A stretch of DNA of 64,000 nucleotides. Source: Elmis aenea (lineage: Eukaryota > Arthropoda > Insecta > Coleoptera > Elmidae). Positions within the stretch are counted from its first letter, which is position 1. Every line of letters starts with the position of its first letter. Below the pieces are notes generated by a model. That model was not told the DNA's origin, did no database searches, and saw only the letters and a list, made by a program, of their open reading frames with translations. The stretch lies in assembly GCA_947652605.1 (NCBI GenBank), contig OX393576.1:49266966-49330965 (forward strand), in the 5' to 3' direction. Of the stretch, positions 8,950 through 22,503 are shown piece after piece. The position numbers and the translations under genes were made by a program.

Positions 8950-11900
8950 TAAGTTCCATGTAAATAAGGTACATAAGAATTAAAAATTTAATTGTTTCAA
9001 TATGCTTTTAATTGCAGCTCATTGATATGATTGCTAAGTGCTCTAATCAACTTATATCTTACACACTTTGGGAACTTGTTGGTGCAATTCTTTGATGGCA
9101 GTTTTTAAAGCTAATCTTCTTAAAACTTGGCATAACAACTTTTAGTTTTTTAACCTAAGGCCTAAAAAAACAATTCTTTAGATTAAATGTTTTATCTCGT
9201 TCAATCGCACTATTAAAATTTAAATTGTAACACATTTACCAAAAAGTAATTTTGGATGTAATGTTGTCAAAAGAAATATATTTAAAATCAAATATTTTTT
9301 GTGGTGTTTTCAGTCGCATTTTATTTTCATACTTGATTAGTTAAAGCCATGCAGTCCAAAATGCTAAACATTCACTTTAACTAACATTGACTATGACCAT
9401 GATAAGGGTACAGCGACCAACAAACGACAGTTTACAAAATCGTATTATCAAAAGCAAGTTTTATGCGTAATTTCATGGCGAAATCCACTAAGCCGAAGCG
9501 ATTTCAAATGTATTTTGCTACATTTTTATAGAAAATATTTTATTTACGAGTTGATCCCTTAAAAGCATGAGTTGAATTTGAATGCCGCACACATAACGTT
9601 TAAGTATAATCTGTGATGTATCTCCAAAGATTCTGGAAGATTAAGTTAAGTTAGCGATTCGTTGCAACTTCATTTACATGTTACAATAATTATGGAGTTA
9701 TACACAATATTATTATTAAAAAATTGCGAAATATTTGTTTGTTCATCATGCTTTTCAAAATAATATCCAACAACAATTATTGTGTAAATATTTTTAAAAG
9801 AAAATTTATGCAGTAAGTTGTGCTTGTTTAACTGTAAAACTAACTGTGTCTATCGTCACGAAAAACATTACGAAATCACAATAAAATAATGTAGTTTCGC
9901 TCTCGTCATTAACTATTTATGATAATGGGCAAAGTTAAATTACCCTCACTCAGGTACACCTTAACTTTTGTACTAAATCCATATCAAACTAATTTTCTGG
10001 TTTCGTTACCTTGTCAACGATGCGAAATTCGTAACAAACTAATTAATTGCAAACTTGTTATTATTTGTAGGTAATCCTTCAACGAGCTACTAACGTGATT
10101 GTAATCAATTTACATGTATTTATTGCAAATTGTACGAAGCTGAAAATTGGTACTTTTCACCATCAGCCAAAACCGCTTTCTTATTTTTGCGATACATACA
10201 TTTTTAAAGCATACAGAACTTAAGTTCGTGTACTTTAAAACTAAAAGAGCGGTTTTGAGGTGCAAGGAGGCAGTTCAAGAGGCTTTTGAGGCAAATTTCA
10301 TGGCTTTGTGTAGTTATTATAAATAGGAGTTGATGTGACAACGCCAAATGTAGTTATTAGTTAGCAAAATTTTATACAAAGACTATGAAAAGTTTTAATG
10401 AAAACGTCTTTGTAGAAAATAACAGTTATATAAAATAACACTTAGGAAAATATTAATATGAAACTTAGGCATTTCTAAATAATTAAGGCTCACACTTGTT
10501 ACAAAAACGAGGTTAAATAAACTGGTTTGGCCACCAAATGACTTTCGCCATAAATATATTGTGTGTTTGATAAAAGAATAATAAAATTATCTTCAGACAT
10601 TTGTTAATTTATAGTGATGGTGAAATATAAGGATGCCTGCTAAACGAGTTCCTTAAGTTAAGGTATAAAATAAAAAGAAATACCTAGTTAAACAAGAAAT
10701 TCTCATAAAATTATGGCTCCGACGTTTCTTACAAAGACGCGCTACATCTTGCTGTTTACACTCCAACGGGTAACTAAAAATTCCCACTAAATGTCTTTAA
10801 ACAAATCAATGCAGCATAACACTATTTGTTTGATATTTAACATAACAATGTTACAACTTAATATAAACTAGACGTTAAGCCTAATGGTTAGCTGCGAAAG
10901 GTCCATAATCCGTAACTTTTTGTAGTTTTGCCCTTATACTGCTACAAGCACGATGTGCTAGTTTTATTCTTCGTTTCAACTGTTTTATGCTTTCTGCATA
11001 CCAACAATTTTCGTTAACCAGAGCACTCGAATACCAAAAGAAATATTCAATAGGTCGACATTAAGGTAGGTTTGTTGGATTGTGAATTTTAGGCACAAAT
11101 AGAACATTTTGGTTTAAGGATCTCTTTTGTCTTTTCCCCATAATGTGAAGATGCTTTACGGGGCGAAAATACAAAGTCATAGATGAATTGACACTTTCGT
11201 GTAAAGGAAATTAAAATTTTTACCAAACAGTTATTTTGATAATTTTTTTGGATAATCGCCGATCTACTTTTTTTTTAAACGGCACGATAACGTATACATT
11301 TTCTATTTGTTTTTTATCAGAGGAATTTTAAAAACTTGACAAGACTACGTGTACGTGATCTTTTATAGGAATGTCTTAACAATCTCGTCGAAAATTAACC
11401 ACCCCCGATACAGGGTGATTTTTAGCTAGTAAAACAAACTTTAGATTCTTAGGCTGTTCTTAAATGCATCCCTAGAGAGTTGGGGGATTAAAAGTTAGTT
11501 ATTAATGAATGTTTCCAGAAACCGTTAACTAAGGGGGACGAAATTAAGATGGAAAACACTTAACTGTAAATTCATTTAAATTTACGTTTTATTTTCATAT
11601 GTCGATGTTTATGGATGTAGCCAGACAGATGATAACGCTTCAGGGTCAATATTTTTAATCGCAATTGTTATATTTTTTATTTATTTATATCGTTTTGTCA
11701 CCTCCTATTAATCTGATAAATACGACACCATTAAAAAGAATCCTAGTTTATTTAAGTAACTGTTAATATTCGTTTATCTCGCAAACAATTCATGTAAAAA
11801 ACTTTGAAAATGTGATTTTGTTTGTAATTTTTAACGAATGTTTACATTTTGTAGACAAATTAACGAAAACTGTAAAGTATAAAAAATGTGATTTAAACGC

Positions 11901-13564
11901 TGCCTCTTTTGTTTATCTTATTTAAGAAGAAATCATCCCACTCATCTTGTGAACGATTTTAAGCTAAACCCAACGCTTTAATTTAAATGTTTCTAAAACA
12001 GAATATAGTTTAGATATAACCTTCACTAAATACATTAAATTTCATTCTCCTTTGTTAAAGGGCTCTTGCAATATTAATAAACAACTCACTGTTTATCCCC
12101 CGTTCAGGGGTGTTCTAGCTAGCTCCTCTGTGAAACATTTTTGGAAATACGTTACTAGAAGCAATTTGTCTTAAAATAAGCTTAATGACACCCTAAAAAC
12201 TTTGTTCCACTTGCTTTGAATCACTGTAGAAATGATGGTTAAACTACAAAGATACAAATACCTAAAAGTTATGATGTAGTGTCTGAGACTTGATGGGAGA
12301 GAAAGAGACAAAAAAAACCTTGAAAAAATCTTTTAAAATTAAGCACATTATTTACAATAACAGAAATATTTAAAAAAGAATTAAATAAATTTACTATAAC
12401 ATTGCATCAGCTTTATTAATTGCGTTATTAATTAGAATATTGTAAGCGAATTATAAATGCGACTGCATCAAATTAAATTAAATTAGCTTTTGCGGCAATT
12501 GTTTTGGGAAATTGACAGCTGCACGTTATTGAATGGCCATAGATAATTCAGAACTTCTTTCATTCTGAAATATTATTGTATTACACTATCATCAGTTTTT
12601 TGATTTGCATAAATAATTTATATTATTCGATTGCTGTTTAATACAGCACCAAGTCAGCTTAAAAATGACATGGTTTTAAGTTATAATTACAAATAAATAG
12701 TCTGCCCAAATCAGTAATTTAGTTAATATCTTGACAGTTTAACTTGTTACGACAGCGCTTTTTGTAAAAAAAAATGCAGTTACATTAAAAAAATATATAA
12801 GTATTCCCCGATAATATTAAAGCTAAAACAGTTTTAATTTTACGAAATTTATAACAGAACATTTTATAATTTAATTTTTTTTTAAATTGTTTACAATATA
12901 ATATTGCTTCTATTAAAATAAAAACTTAATAAAGGATTTCAAATAAATTATAAGACTTTTTTTTATAACAAACGTATATTTTTTGCACGATATTTTTTCA
13001 AACTTATGACAATGTTTTAGTAGACTATACTTAAAACTCATAAACCCCTTTTGTGTATATCGAGTTATTTCGCTGCTTACAAGAAATTAATGCTGTAAAC
13101 TTTATAATGTGTGACAAGATCGCTAAATTTGGTGCAAATTGTGTTGTGGAATTGTTTTAGTTCAACAAGATTAATGTTCTGGATAGTCGCTAATTTCCAT
13201 ACTATCAGAACCACTGAAACAAAAATGCGGGAATGGATTCTGTGTAATGATTAAGCATTATTTAACTCGATGGAATGAACAGAGCAATTTATTTTAAGGT
13301 TACTCGAACAACTTTTAAATTGACAATTCTTGCACATAAGGGCAATTAACGTCGTTATGATGTTAAATTACATTGACAGTAAATGAAGTGGACCAGTTTA
13401 TCTCGTCTTTTGCTTAAATTAAAAATATGCTACACATCCAGCTCATTTAGTTTATAATCTTATGCGATCTTTGGCATATGTACCTTCATCTCCCTAGTTC
13501 GGATATAGATCATGCCTGGCGCACTGAGGTAGGATGACGTTGTACGATGTCGAAGTGTCAAAAA
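8950..13564. other. AT-rich intergenic stretch, nothing recognised
   Basis: No ORF of interest, no RNA gene and no terminal-repeat pair could be identified. Poly(A)/poly(T) runs and short AT-rich words dominate. An isolated TACAGGGTG near 11410 resembles the MITE ends found elsewhere but has no partner. Confidence 0.6.
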
Positions 13565-14424
13565 TAGTTAGACTCCAATTAACAGAGGTCGTCTTCATCG
13601 CCTGTGTGACAAGGATAGATAAAAAATTAGAAAGAAATGAAACGCCGCCGCGGCAATTTTTGGTTGATTTTTGGTTTCCAAGGTGGTTTCGTTGTTTTTT
13701 CGTTTAGTCCTCAAAACATGTTTAAGTCGTTCACGTCGTTCAGTACATAGATAAAGAACATAGTTCAGTATTGCATAGATAAGGACAGTATTGCTGTTTG
13801 AATAATTTTAATTTGATGTTTATGATTTATTTTTAATGACAAATTGTGCTGTGTGTGCTATTTTACGCTTCATTTTTCATCATGGTGGGAATGATCTGCA
13901 CTGTCAAGGATTGTCATAGAAGTTATGCTAGCAAGTATCTAAAATTAATGTAATTTTAATATTAGATATAAATGTAATATTTTATTATTGTACAAACAGA
14001 TAAATTGTTCTTGCTGCCAAAATAAAATACTTTTTTATATAGTTGTGTCTTTTGTAGTTTGTAATGTGTTTCCTATTTTTTACATTATACCCAGCCATTT
14101 TTTTAATTAATCCTCGAATTGCATCAATGGCACCTTTTCAAAGAAATTCCAATAAAACTTGTGAATTTTTTATTTCTGTGCAAGCAAATTTTTTAAATGA
14201 AACTCAGGCTTATTCATAATAATGTGCTTAAGGTTTAGAAACATATAATATGCCTAAACGTGGCCTAAATCAATTAAAATGTGATTTTATGATTTTTGTA
14301 TATAATGTTTTGCCAAAACAAACCATAATCACACTCAAATGAGTTTGAAAATCGTTTATTTGTACATATCAAGCAACCCGCGTTTCAGAAATTAAAAGTT
14401 TAGTTAGACTCCAATTAACAGAGG
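13565..14424. repeat. 24-bp direct repeat flanking 812 bp
   Basis: Bases 13565-13588 recur exactly at 14401-14424 (starting TAGTTAGACTCC, ending ACAGAGG). The 812 bp between has no ORF. Exact long direct repeats around a segment could be a long target duplication or two copies of a dispersed word. The insert lacks a poly(A) end or terminal inverted repeats, so no element type is assigned. Confidence 0.6.
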
Positions 14425-14622
14425 CTCAAAATGTTTAACATTGCAGTGTCCTATCTACATTTTCTTGTCTATGATATAGATGGAGCCACAATTTTTTAAG
14501 TAAATATTCAAGAATGCTGAGGCTGACTATTGTAAATAGGCGCGTATGTAGGTACATGTATCATACGTAACTGATTGATCTATAAATGCTCTGCTCATCT
14601 GCTGCCAAATTTCTTAAGATTA

Positions 14623-14908
14623 TCTATATTATATACAATATACATAAAAGAGCTTGTTTGTTTGTTTGCTTGTGTGTTTGTTTGTTCGCTATAGAATCCT
14701 AGGTCCGTTGACCGATCGGGACCAAATTTTGCACAGTTACTAGATAGGACCCAACGGATTAAACGTCGTATAATGAACAGCCGAGAACAGCCAGGAACGG
14801 ACGGGAACGTCTGGGAACGTCCGCCAAGCGCGAGCGCGGAGCGCGAGTAGTTTGTGATTGATAAAAGAGAATTGTAATCACCCGTGCAACGCCGGGTAAA
14901 TCAGCTAG
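14623..14908 (+). mobile_element. Non-autonomous Helitron-like element, 286 bp
   Basis: The segment begins with TC (14623) after an A and ends CTAG (14905-14908) before a T, the A/T insertion site typical of Helitrons. Just upstream of the end is a hairpin, ACCCG at 14880-14884 pairing with CGGGT at 14893-14897, followed by AAATCAG and CTAG. There is no target duplication, as expected for rolling-circle transposition. Internal sequence (TTGTTTG-rich start, then a G/C-rich block) has no coding capacity, so movement would depend on a Rep/helicase elsewhere. Confidence 0.75.
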
Positions 14909-17900
14909 TTGACAATAAACGGAAAAACGGGGATTTCCAGTGTCAGCTCTTGAATTCATCCATCAGGTTAGCGCGTAGGGCCATTTTTACTACTATCTCT
15001 ACTCTTCCTATCTTCCTACTCTCGCCACTTTGGGCGCAAAATTCAAATGTTCAAGGTTCGTTGTAACATTTGTTTGGTGCGGTGAGTGTGTAGCGTCACC
15101 TACTCGTACACTCGCTAACTCGCTATAGCATGTGCCGTGAATACAAGCCTCAGCTTTTTTCAAATCTTTTAATCGTTAGTTTTAAACCATCTATTCTAAA
15201 TAATTTAATCTGATAAAAAATTAACGCGTATGCGGGGTCCCGTCTTTCAGGGACCCCTTTCTTTTGAAGGCCCCTGGCGGACGCCAGGTCCGACACCCTT
15301 TAAATCCGCCCCTGTCAAAAGGGAATAAACAGCAACTAAAAAGACGCATATCGGGATTCCCGTTAGTCGGTTTTGGAGTAGGTAATGTATCAACTGATAC
15401 AGTGCACCCGATGGAGTTACTAATGTTTTCATGTTTTGCCAAATTTTTTAGAGAATCTAACTTTATAACATTTCAAAATAAAATTAATGTAATAATAATT
15501 GGCATTTGCAAGGAAACTCAATAAGTATTTATTTAAAAATAAAAATAAAAATAATGCAAAAACTCCAATATCTTCGCCGTTATTTCAAGTCAAGTCAAGT
15601 GTTTATCAATTTTATACATTGCGCCCGATAAGTGAAAAAATGTAACGCGTCGGACAAAGTGTTAAGCAAAAATGTGTAATCACCATTATTAAAAAATAAA
15701 ATTTTATTGTTTATCGATTATCGTACTGTCACAAATATTAATTTCTGTGAAAATTTGTGTGAAAGGGGGCGTTATAATAAGTTTTGCCTAGGGCGCTAAA
15801 TAACCTGGCGCCGGCCCTGCCACGAAGCATTCCCGCAAAGTTTAGGCTGAATTCTTGTAATTTTGTGATCCCTAACCCCCGCATAAAATATGCGATGCAC
15901 TTTTGGTCCCTTGGGAACAAATTCGTTATGAATCAATTTTCTGCTGTCGAAAGACTATGTCTATTTTTATTGTTCTTCAGCACCTGCCTTTTCTCTTTGA
16001 ACCGCTTTTGCTACTCGAAGTTGTGGACATTCACATAACATTATTTTTTGCACATCGATATAAATTGATTGTACTTAACTGTTACCTAAGTCTAAGTGTA
16101 TATAAGATAGCAATCTATTTCTACACCGTACAGTAGAGAATATAAAGAAAGATATTCGTAATGGTAACGGCTGTATGCATAAACATGCAGAACCTGGAGG
16201 ACGGAAAAGTTATAAGGCGAAGCTGTAAAAAGCATCTACTGAGCCAACAGGTGCTGTAGATTATACACGCTCCTCTGATTCTGTAGCAGTCGCATTCCTT
16301 AATAGGTAGCACGCTAAACTTGCAAATTATTTTAGTTAGTTCTTAAAACGCCTAAAAGTAATTTAAATATTTTTTGATTCTCTTTCACATTAAATTCGTG
16401 ATCCACTAGCTGCGAACTGGTTTTTCTGAGTTAAATTATTTAATGAAATAGGTTTTTGATAATCAATAGCTTCTGGTTTTGTTGGAAATCGAGGTCGTAC
16501 GATATTACTTAATATAAAAACGCCAATAATAACATGAATAAATACCAATCATAACTTTACTCAGAAGCGTTGACGAATGTTTTTACAAGAAACTGTGGGC
16601 GTGTGAATTAGCAACTGGTCTGTGTTCGTTCAGTATGAAATGGTTATTAAGTTATTACTAATATTTTTGCTAATATTTAACTTCAATACAGTTATTTTTT
16701 AGTATCTTACGGAAGCAATAGTCTAAAGTAGTTTTATGAAAAAAAAAAAAATTTATATAAAATTATGTATAAAATCGTCCACCAACACAATTTTTAACAC
16801 TTGACCATTTGTACAGCGCTAGTTCCAGGGTTTTAGTGTTAAGCGAAGCGAATTAATTTTTTTAACTAACTTATTTTGAAAGTATTTGTGCAGAACATCC
16901 AGACGGCAAAATTCTTGTTTTTTTTAACATAATAAAGAGATTTAAAATGAAAGGAAATAAAATGGATAAGTAGGTACAATATTGTATAACATTCAAAATT
17001 TCATAAGAATTCAGCCTATTTTATTTAATAATGAAAAACTCGAGTATTAGCAGCAATTACTTAAAATTTAGGGCTTCTTTTATATGTTGTGACTGTCTCA
17101 TAATTTAATTAGGTACTTATGCTTTACTTTGTGGTTTTTATTTTGTCAACGTGAAAGGGACAACGACAGATCATTAACTCAGAGTTTGAGGCTTTGTGTA
17201 ATAAAATTATAAGCTTTTAAAATTTGGAAATAAAGGCTGAATAAAAATGAAAAGTTTTGGATTTTATAAGGACAGTTTACAGGGGGACAATAATCTACAG
17301 GTGTTGTATGGGTAACTTTGTTATTATAAGAGTTACAAAGCCGGTTAAATTAGCAAACTTGGGCAAAATTTGAAGAAGATTTTAATATTATTTTGACATT
17401 TAACCTACACCATCAACTTTTAAAAAAAAACTAAACACGATTTTTTCAGTGGCAAATAATTCCATAGCCACCTATGTTAAGACCAAAATGTGAAATAATT
17501 TCTGTGGATATTTTTACGTAGAATTGGAAAAAAATATATATAAAGTCATAGCACACTCGAGTTTTGAGATATAAGCAAAACTTGCCTTTTTTAAAATGGC
17601 AACCATAGTTGGTTGGTTCATAAAAAACAAATTATTTTTCTCGTTTTATTGATTTATGGGTTGTTAGGTGTATCTTTAAAAATAAGTAAGTTAATACAAT
17701 ATTATTGTTTTTGCTAATTCTAATCAAAGTGGTTATTAAAAGAAAAGAAAAACGAAAGGTTACATAAAAAAACCCTTAATAAACCACAAAAAAATTAACA
17801 ACTAACATAATTTTAAATATTTTTTATATTTCATAATTAATGTTTTACTAACTATTAGGTACTATTAATTCTAAATTATAACTTGCGTTCAAAGTGTAGC

Positions 17901-18000
17901 CCTCTATCCATGGGCACTGCAAATTTGTGATCTGCCTTTTGTAGATAATGTCCGTCCAGAAAATCAGTTGTTTCCGATCCATTTTTAGACTGGAAAATAC
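14909..18000. other. Intergenic stretch with two small hairpins and a hAT-like end
   Basis: No gene is supported. At 15235-15258 GGGGTCCC and GGGACCCC form an 8-bp hairpin, and at 15272-15288 CCTGGCG and its complement form another. At 15785-15819 the minus strand reads CAGGGCCGGCGCC, which resembles a hAT terminal repeat, but no partner or 8-bp duplication was found. The remainder is AT-rich. Confidence 0.45.
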
Positions 18001-18009
18001 ATTTTTACT

Positions 18010-18109
18010 GGCCTAGGCCAGAAAGTAACTGGTTACCATGGTAATGAGCTGTCTTTATCGGCCTAGGCCGGAAAGTAGCTTGTTGCCTAGGTTATGCGTT
18101 GTTTTATTA
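18010..18109 (+). repeat. Two 50-bp tandem units each with GGCCTAGGCC
   Basis: The 10-bp palindrome GGCCTAGGCC occurs at 18010 and again at 18060, each followed by a GAAAGTA word and a related G/T-rich tail. The period is 50 bp and the copies are imperfect. No further copies follow. Function is unknown; it may be the subterminal part of a transposon. Confidence 0.65.
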
Positions 18110-18401
18110 ATTTGTTTTGTCAAACAAGCGAGTTTTACCTGTAGTTTGTCAAGTTATTGTTTAATTAGTGATGGTGACGATAGTGATTTTGGTGTTAGTG
18201 GCGGACGCAGAAAAAATATTGTACGTAACATACCCGTAAGTGTCGTTACTCGACTGGTATCCTTTCAGGACTCGCTTACGGCTCATCCCAAAACTACCTA
18301 CTCGTTCAGTAAAATACCACTTTAAGGCCTCGTTACGTAAATAACATACACAGTCATGGTATACTGTATCATTTGCATGCATTTAGAATTAATTAATTAC
18401 C

Positions 18402-19928
18402 ATATCGTCGATGGTAAGCAATTTTGCTGTAAACGCCAACTATGGAAAAAAATTTTATTACATCACTTTTCTTATGGTCGGATGGTCTTTATTTCATAAA
18501 TGTACGACAAAAAATAAAAACTGAACGCTAATTCAAAAGTACTGTTATTTTTTTCAAATTAAAAGAAATGTTGCAGTACGCCATTAAAATCGCTCTTTTT
18601 TTAATGTTGGCGTATAAAGCAATCATGCTGTCGTCTTTTTAAAAGAGATTTCGTTTACAGCAACTACTTAGTTTAAAGATGTGGCGTATACAGACAGCAT
18701 TTATGCCGCCCAAGTATTTTAAGTCATGCCGGTTACCACATACATTAGGTTATCTTTTTAGAATATTTGGTTTGTAACAGCGATTTATACGGATGCAATT
18801 AAAGAACATTTTGTTTTTAAAGCATTTGCCTAGATCTAGTTATACTGTATTTATAAAGTTAATACAATTCGAATTACTAAAGATAGATTGTTTTGGGGTT
18901 GTGATACGTCATAATAGTTCTTTGCGTAAGCAACGTGCAATTGACGTGACCGTATGTGTTAAGTAAGGGTGTTTGTCACATCTATCTACACAATAAACGA
19001 TTTAGAAGGTGCTCAACTCAACTTTAATTTGTATAATCAAACAATTCCTATTGCACAGGTAAAATATAAAGACCTAAAAAATCTTGTGGAAAAAATAGAA
19101 TACCAAAGAATTATGCACATTAGTATATTAATTTAAAAACCAACTCAACAATACCTGATTGTTTAAACGATACAGACGAAGAAGATAGTTATTAAAAGGA
19201 AGGGAAGAAGGAGATAATTGCAAATAGAAGCTTTAAAATGAATTAGTTTTATATTACTCACCTAAAGAAGTTACGTTTGATGCATTTATACTAGTTTTTG
19301 TTTAATAGAGTATCTTATTTATTTGTTTTTTTTATGACTTTTATAAAGTCTAAAAAAGAATTATTTGTTATTAGTTTCTTTTTGTTCTTTGAATACCTCT
19401 AATAATTATATTCATTTATTTAAACGTGGTTTTTGTGGGCATTATAATTATTATAACATTGGTAAATTATTTAATTCCCATGTACTACAAACAACTTATT
19501 ACATACATACGCTTCTGTGCTTCTGTGTATACGACAAGACAAATGGAATATAAAAGTTTATGTAGTTGCATTTACAACCCACCAAACATACGTTTATTTA
19601 AATTTTTTGTCTGTACTACATTTAGAAGGCCATTATTACTACCTGAATTTAATTCCAAACATTGTGACATGGCGTTTCCGATATTTCAATGGAGCAGCAT
19701 TTTCAACGTGTGTTGCCAAAACGCCATTAATTTATAGTTATGGACGATTTTTATTGTTCTAATAATATTCATTTAATTATTTGACACCTACATTCCTTGA
19801 ACATTTTTTTGATAAAATCATTATTTAAAGGACAGTAATTATTTTTCCAAAACTTAAATTGTTTTTTGCCTCTCCTGTAAAGTTGTAGTTTTGGCGTTTA
19901 CAGCAAAATTGCTTTCCACCGACGATAT
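18402..19928. mobile_element. Element with 38-bp terminal inverted repeats
   Basis: Bases 18402-18439 and 19891-19928 are inverted copies differing at about two positions; each contains AGCAATTTTGCTGTAAACG or its complement. Degenerate relatives of the TGGCGTNTACAG core also occur inside, near 18608 and 18680. The interior has no long ORF and no transposase motif. A target duplication could not be recognised. This is probably a decayed non-autonomous DNA transposon of unknown superfamily. Confidence 0.6.
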
Positions 19929-21012
19929 TTAAATGCAAAAAGTCACATGGCGGAAAAATAGCAATGTTGAAGATGGTCCCTAATAGACAAAACATCTTAG
20001 ACAAAATTAAAAAAATAAAATATTTGCTCTTAGAAAGTGTTTTTAATTTTTAAATATCCCCGAAACAAAAGAGAGCAACAAAACGAACATATATTTTTCT
20101 GCACATTTAACCCAATTTAACCAACTTAGTGGCTCTAAAAAGGAGCAACATCCTTAAACCATCAAATTTGAGACACCCTGTATGTTTGGTCCTGATCAGA
20201 AAAATAATTTCCTGGTAGTTCAAGTTGTTAAAACAATGACGAAGTAACCATACATATGCCCTAATTTTTCATTTAATAGAAATAACTTTTCAATTATACC
20301 TCCTACTACGATAAATTATTTTAGTTTACATCGTAGTATTGTAATTGTTGAAATTGATGTGGACACACGCAACATAATTTTGATGATCCACGAGCAGATC
20401 AAACATTCATGTACTTCAAAGGTCTTAGTCAAAGACGTTACGTATAATAGTTAATGCTATTTGGTGTATGCAAAATAATTTAATCGACATTAACCGAAAT
20501 ATAACAAGCGCGACGAAATGAAATGGTGTAGTAGAACGAAAATCATCTGGATTTATATTTAAACTTTAACCTGTTAAATATTAGTGATGGATTAGCGATT
20601 ATATCTCTTTAAGCCGCTTGGCTTAAAATTATTTTTTAGTAGTTGTTAAGTTCCTGGACGTTCAGATTTAATTATTTATTTTGTCAATGTCGAGAGGCAT
20701 TCTCTCGAAACCACAGTACTTTTCAGTCAAACTTTGTTTATTAATGAATTCTATCGCAAATGAGGGCAGGAATCATGAAAGTCAAATTTTGATTTTGGAT
20801 AATTGTTTTAAAATAAAATAGATTTTTTTATTTAAAAATTTGTTTTTTAAAACAAAGCTAAAATTTTATGAGATATGTGGAAATGGACCAAAAATTACAA
20901 TATTTGACCCTAAGAAACAAATGAAGTTAAATAAATGAACAAATTATTAATCTTCAAAAGTTAAAAAAAAAAAAAAGTTCTTTAAAATTTTTCAAAATTC
21001 AGATACCTGCAA
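19929..21012. other. Intergenic stretch with one MITE end
   Basis: Nothing coding is seen. A GAGACACCCTGTAT word near 20170 matches the end of the TACAGGGTGT family, but no second end is visible nearby. Confidence 0.5.
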
Positions 21013-21290
21013 AATAATAAAAATTAATATTCAGAAAAGTTACATTATAATAATTTTACTTCAAAAGAATCAAATTTAGTTTATTTATAATTTTATTAAT
21101 ACTATAGGTACCCATGAGAATAATTCATAAAAAAAAAACTGTAGTTAATAATAGTAAAGTGGAGCAGTGGAGCAATCAAAATTATTTGCTCCGGGCTCCG
21201 CTCCCGCTCCGGGCTCCGCTCCCGCTCCGGGCAAAAACCCATTGCTCCACTGCTCCGCGCTCCAGCTCCGCGCTCCGCTCCAAACCCCTG
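21013..21290 (-). mobile_element. hAT-type GGAGC-repeat element fragment
   Basis: On the minus strand this begins at 21290 with CAGGGGTTTGGAGCGGAGC, then runs through GGAGC/GGAGCGG repeats into an AT-rich part that is clearly homologous to the element at 52165-55261. The homology continues on both sides of the point where that element carries a Penelope insertion. The copy here lacks that insertion, so it shows the empty state. Homology fades at about 21013 and no second terminus with an 8-bp duplication was found, so this is a fragment. Confidence 0.7.
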
Positions 21291-22000
21291 GTTTTAAATA
21301 ACATGAAATTTTAGATGTTTGGTAAAAACAAGTGACTTATTTATCTTGTTGCTCTTTTCTTCCGATATTCTAAAATAAATACTTTAAAGCTCTTTGTCAT
21401 TAAGAAAACCAACTTATCGCTGCATCAATTTGTATGTGAGTAAATAAAAAACTGGGTATTGTTGCTGACTAAGCAGGATGAAGCTGTAAAACTGTACACT
21501 CATTTGAATATTAAACTAAAAACAAAACGCGATAGAAACATATACATACACAGGGTGTTTCGGAAGGAAAAGAAAATATTTTGGTATGTGTTCTGAAAAA
21601 TAAAATAAAAAACGCATTGCGCCTAACGAAAGAACTTCATCTTGTTAAAACATATGCAAGGGCTGTTTGTTTAGTAAAAACTCAATTTAATGCCAACAAC
21701 TGTATATTTTTAAACTTATGAAAATCTATTAAAAACCAGTATCCTATTTTGTACCCAGTGAAAATAAAGGTGAAACCTTTTTAAGTCGGCTGTCGAGGGC
21801 GGCTAATTTTATTAAATATGTGGATGTCCGCTTCCAATAATTTATTTTCATATGCCTATGTAGGATCAAAATCATATTTAAAACGCATAATACATCAGTT
21901 AAAAAAAAAAACATAAAATAAAAATGTTTACTGCAATACAATCAATCAATTAGGTAAAGTTATCGCATTATACTTTTATAATATTTTGCTTTAATTTCTA
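21291..22000. other. AT-rich stretch with one CAGGGTGT end
   Basis: ACACAGGGTGTTTCGG near 21550 resembles a MITE terminus without a partner. No gene is supported. Confidence 0.45.
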
Positions 22001-22104
22001 CATTCCCGAAAGAGTGTTGCTTGGTATGCCAATTTCTTTTGCAACTTCACATATTTTTCTTTCTGAACTTAATTTCCAATCGCTTGCATTTTTTTTTCAA
22101 AGTT
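22001..22104 (-). pseudogene. Short helix-turn-helix transposase-like remnant
   Basis: In one minus-strand frame this reads FEKKNASDWKLSSERKI, then CEVAKEIGIPSNTLSGM and a stop. The KI-CEVAKEIGIPSNTLSGM part resembles the first helix-turn-helix (CENP-B/psq type) of pogo/Tigger-like proteins. Only about 35 residues remain. It lies 0.4 kb downstream of the DDE-like pseudogene on the same strand, but the relation is unclear. Confidence 0.45.
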
Positions 22105-22145
22105 AAATGCCTTAATTTCCTGTTTTCTTTATTTGAGGCGTCTAA

Positions 22146-22420
22146 ATGCAAAAGTCGACATCTACTACTAACCTAAAACTGAGAAAAACGGAAAAAACCG
22201 CTCTACTTTTTATTTTTCGACGAAATTTTTCAAATTTGATAAGCCAACATGACTATAACTTGTAAACTGTAACCCACATCATCATTAAACACTAAGAAGA
22301 ATATTTAATTTATAATTTCGTTATTAATTTTGCAGTTGTCGACTTTTGCACTTCATGAGATAAATGTCGTATTTTGCATTTAGGCAAAATTGTTAATGTC
22401 GGTTTCTGCATTTCATATCT
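22146..22420. repeat. TGTCG-TTTTGCATTT repeat cluster with an inverted pair
   Basis: TGTCGACTTTTGCAC near 22337 is followed by TGTCGTATTTTGCATT and TGTCGGTTTCTGCATT, three imperfect tandem copies about 27-33 bp apart. An inverted copy, TGCAAAAGTCGACA, lies near 22148-22161. Such iterated words next to a transposase pseudogene (22504-23853) look like terminal or subterminal transposase-binding repeats. Confidence 0.55.
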
Positions 22421-22503
22421 AAAATAAAAGTAGTACATAAAAAATCAAATTTATTAAAATTTCAAGAAAAAACAAAATAAATAATGCAAATTGAGCAACT
22501 TTT

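Noticed and set aside
11409..11418. TACAGGGTG end in the 9-13 kb region
   Set aside because: No homology beyond the word and no partner, so it is not called as an element.
15264..15524. 86-codon open frame across the two small hairpins
   Set aside because: It runs through inverted repeats and into AT-rich DNA, with no motif; probably chance.
18038..18325. 95-codon open frame after the 50-bp repeats
   Set aside because: No recognisable domain, it overlaps the tandem repeat, and its composition matches the surrounding non-coding DNA.
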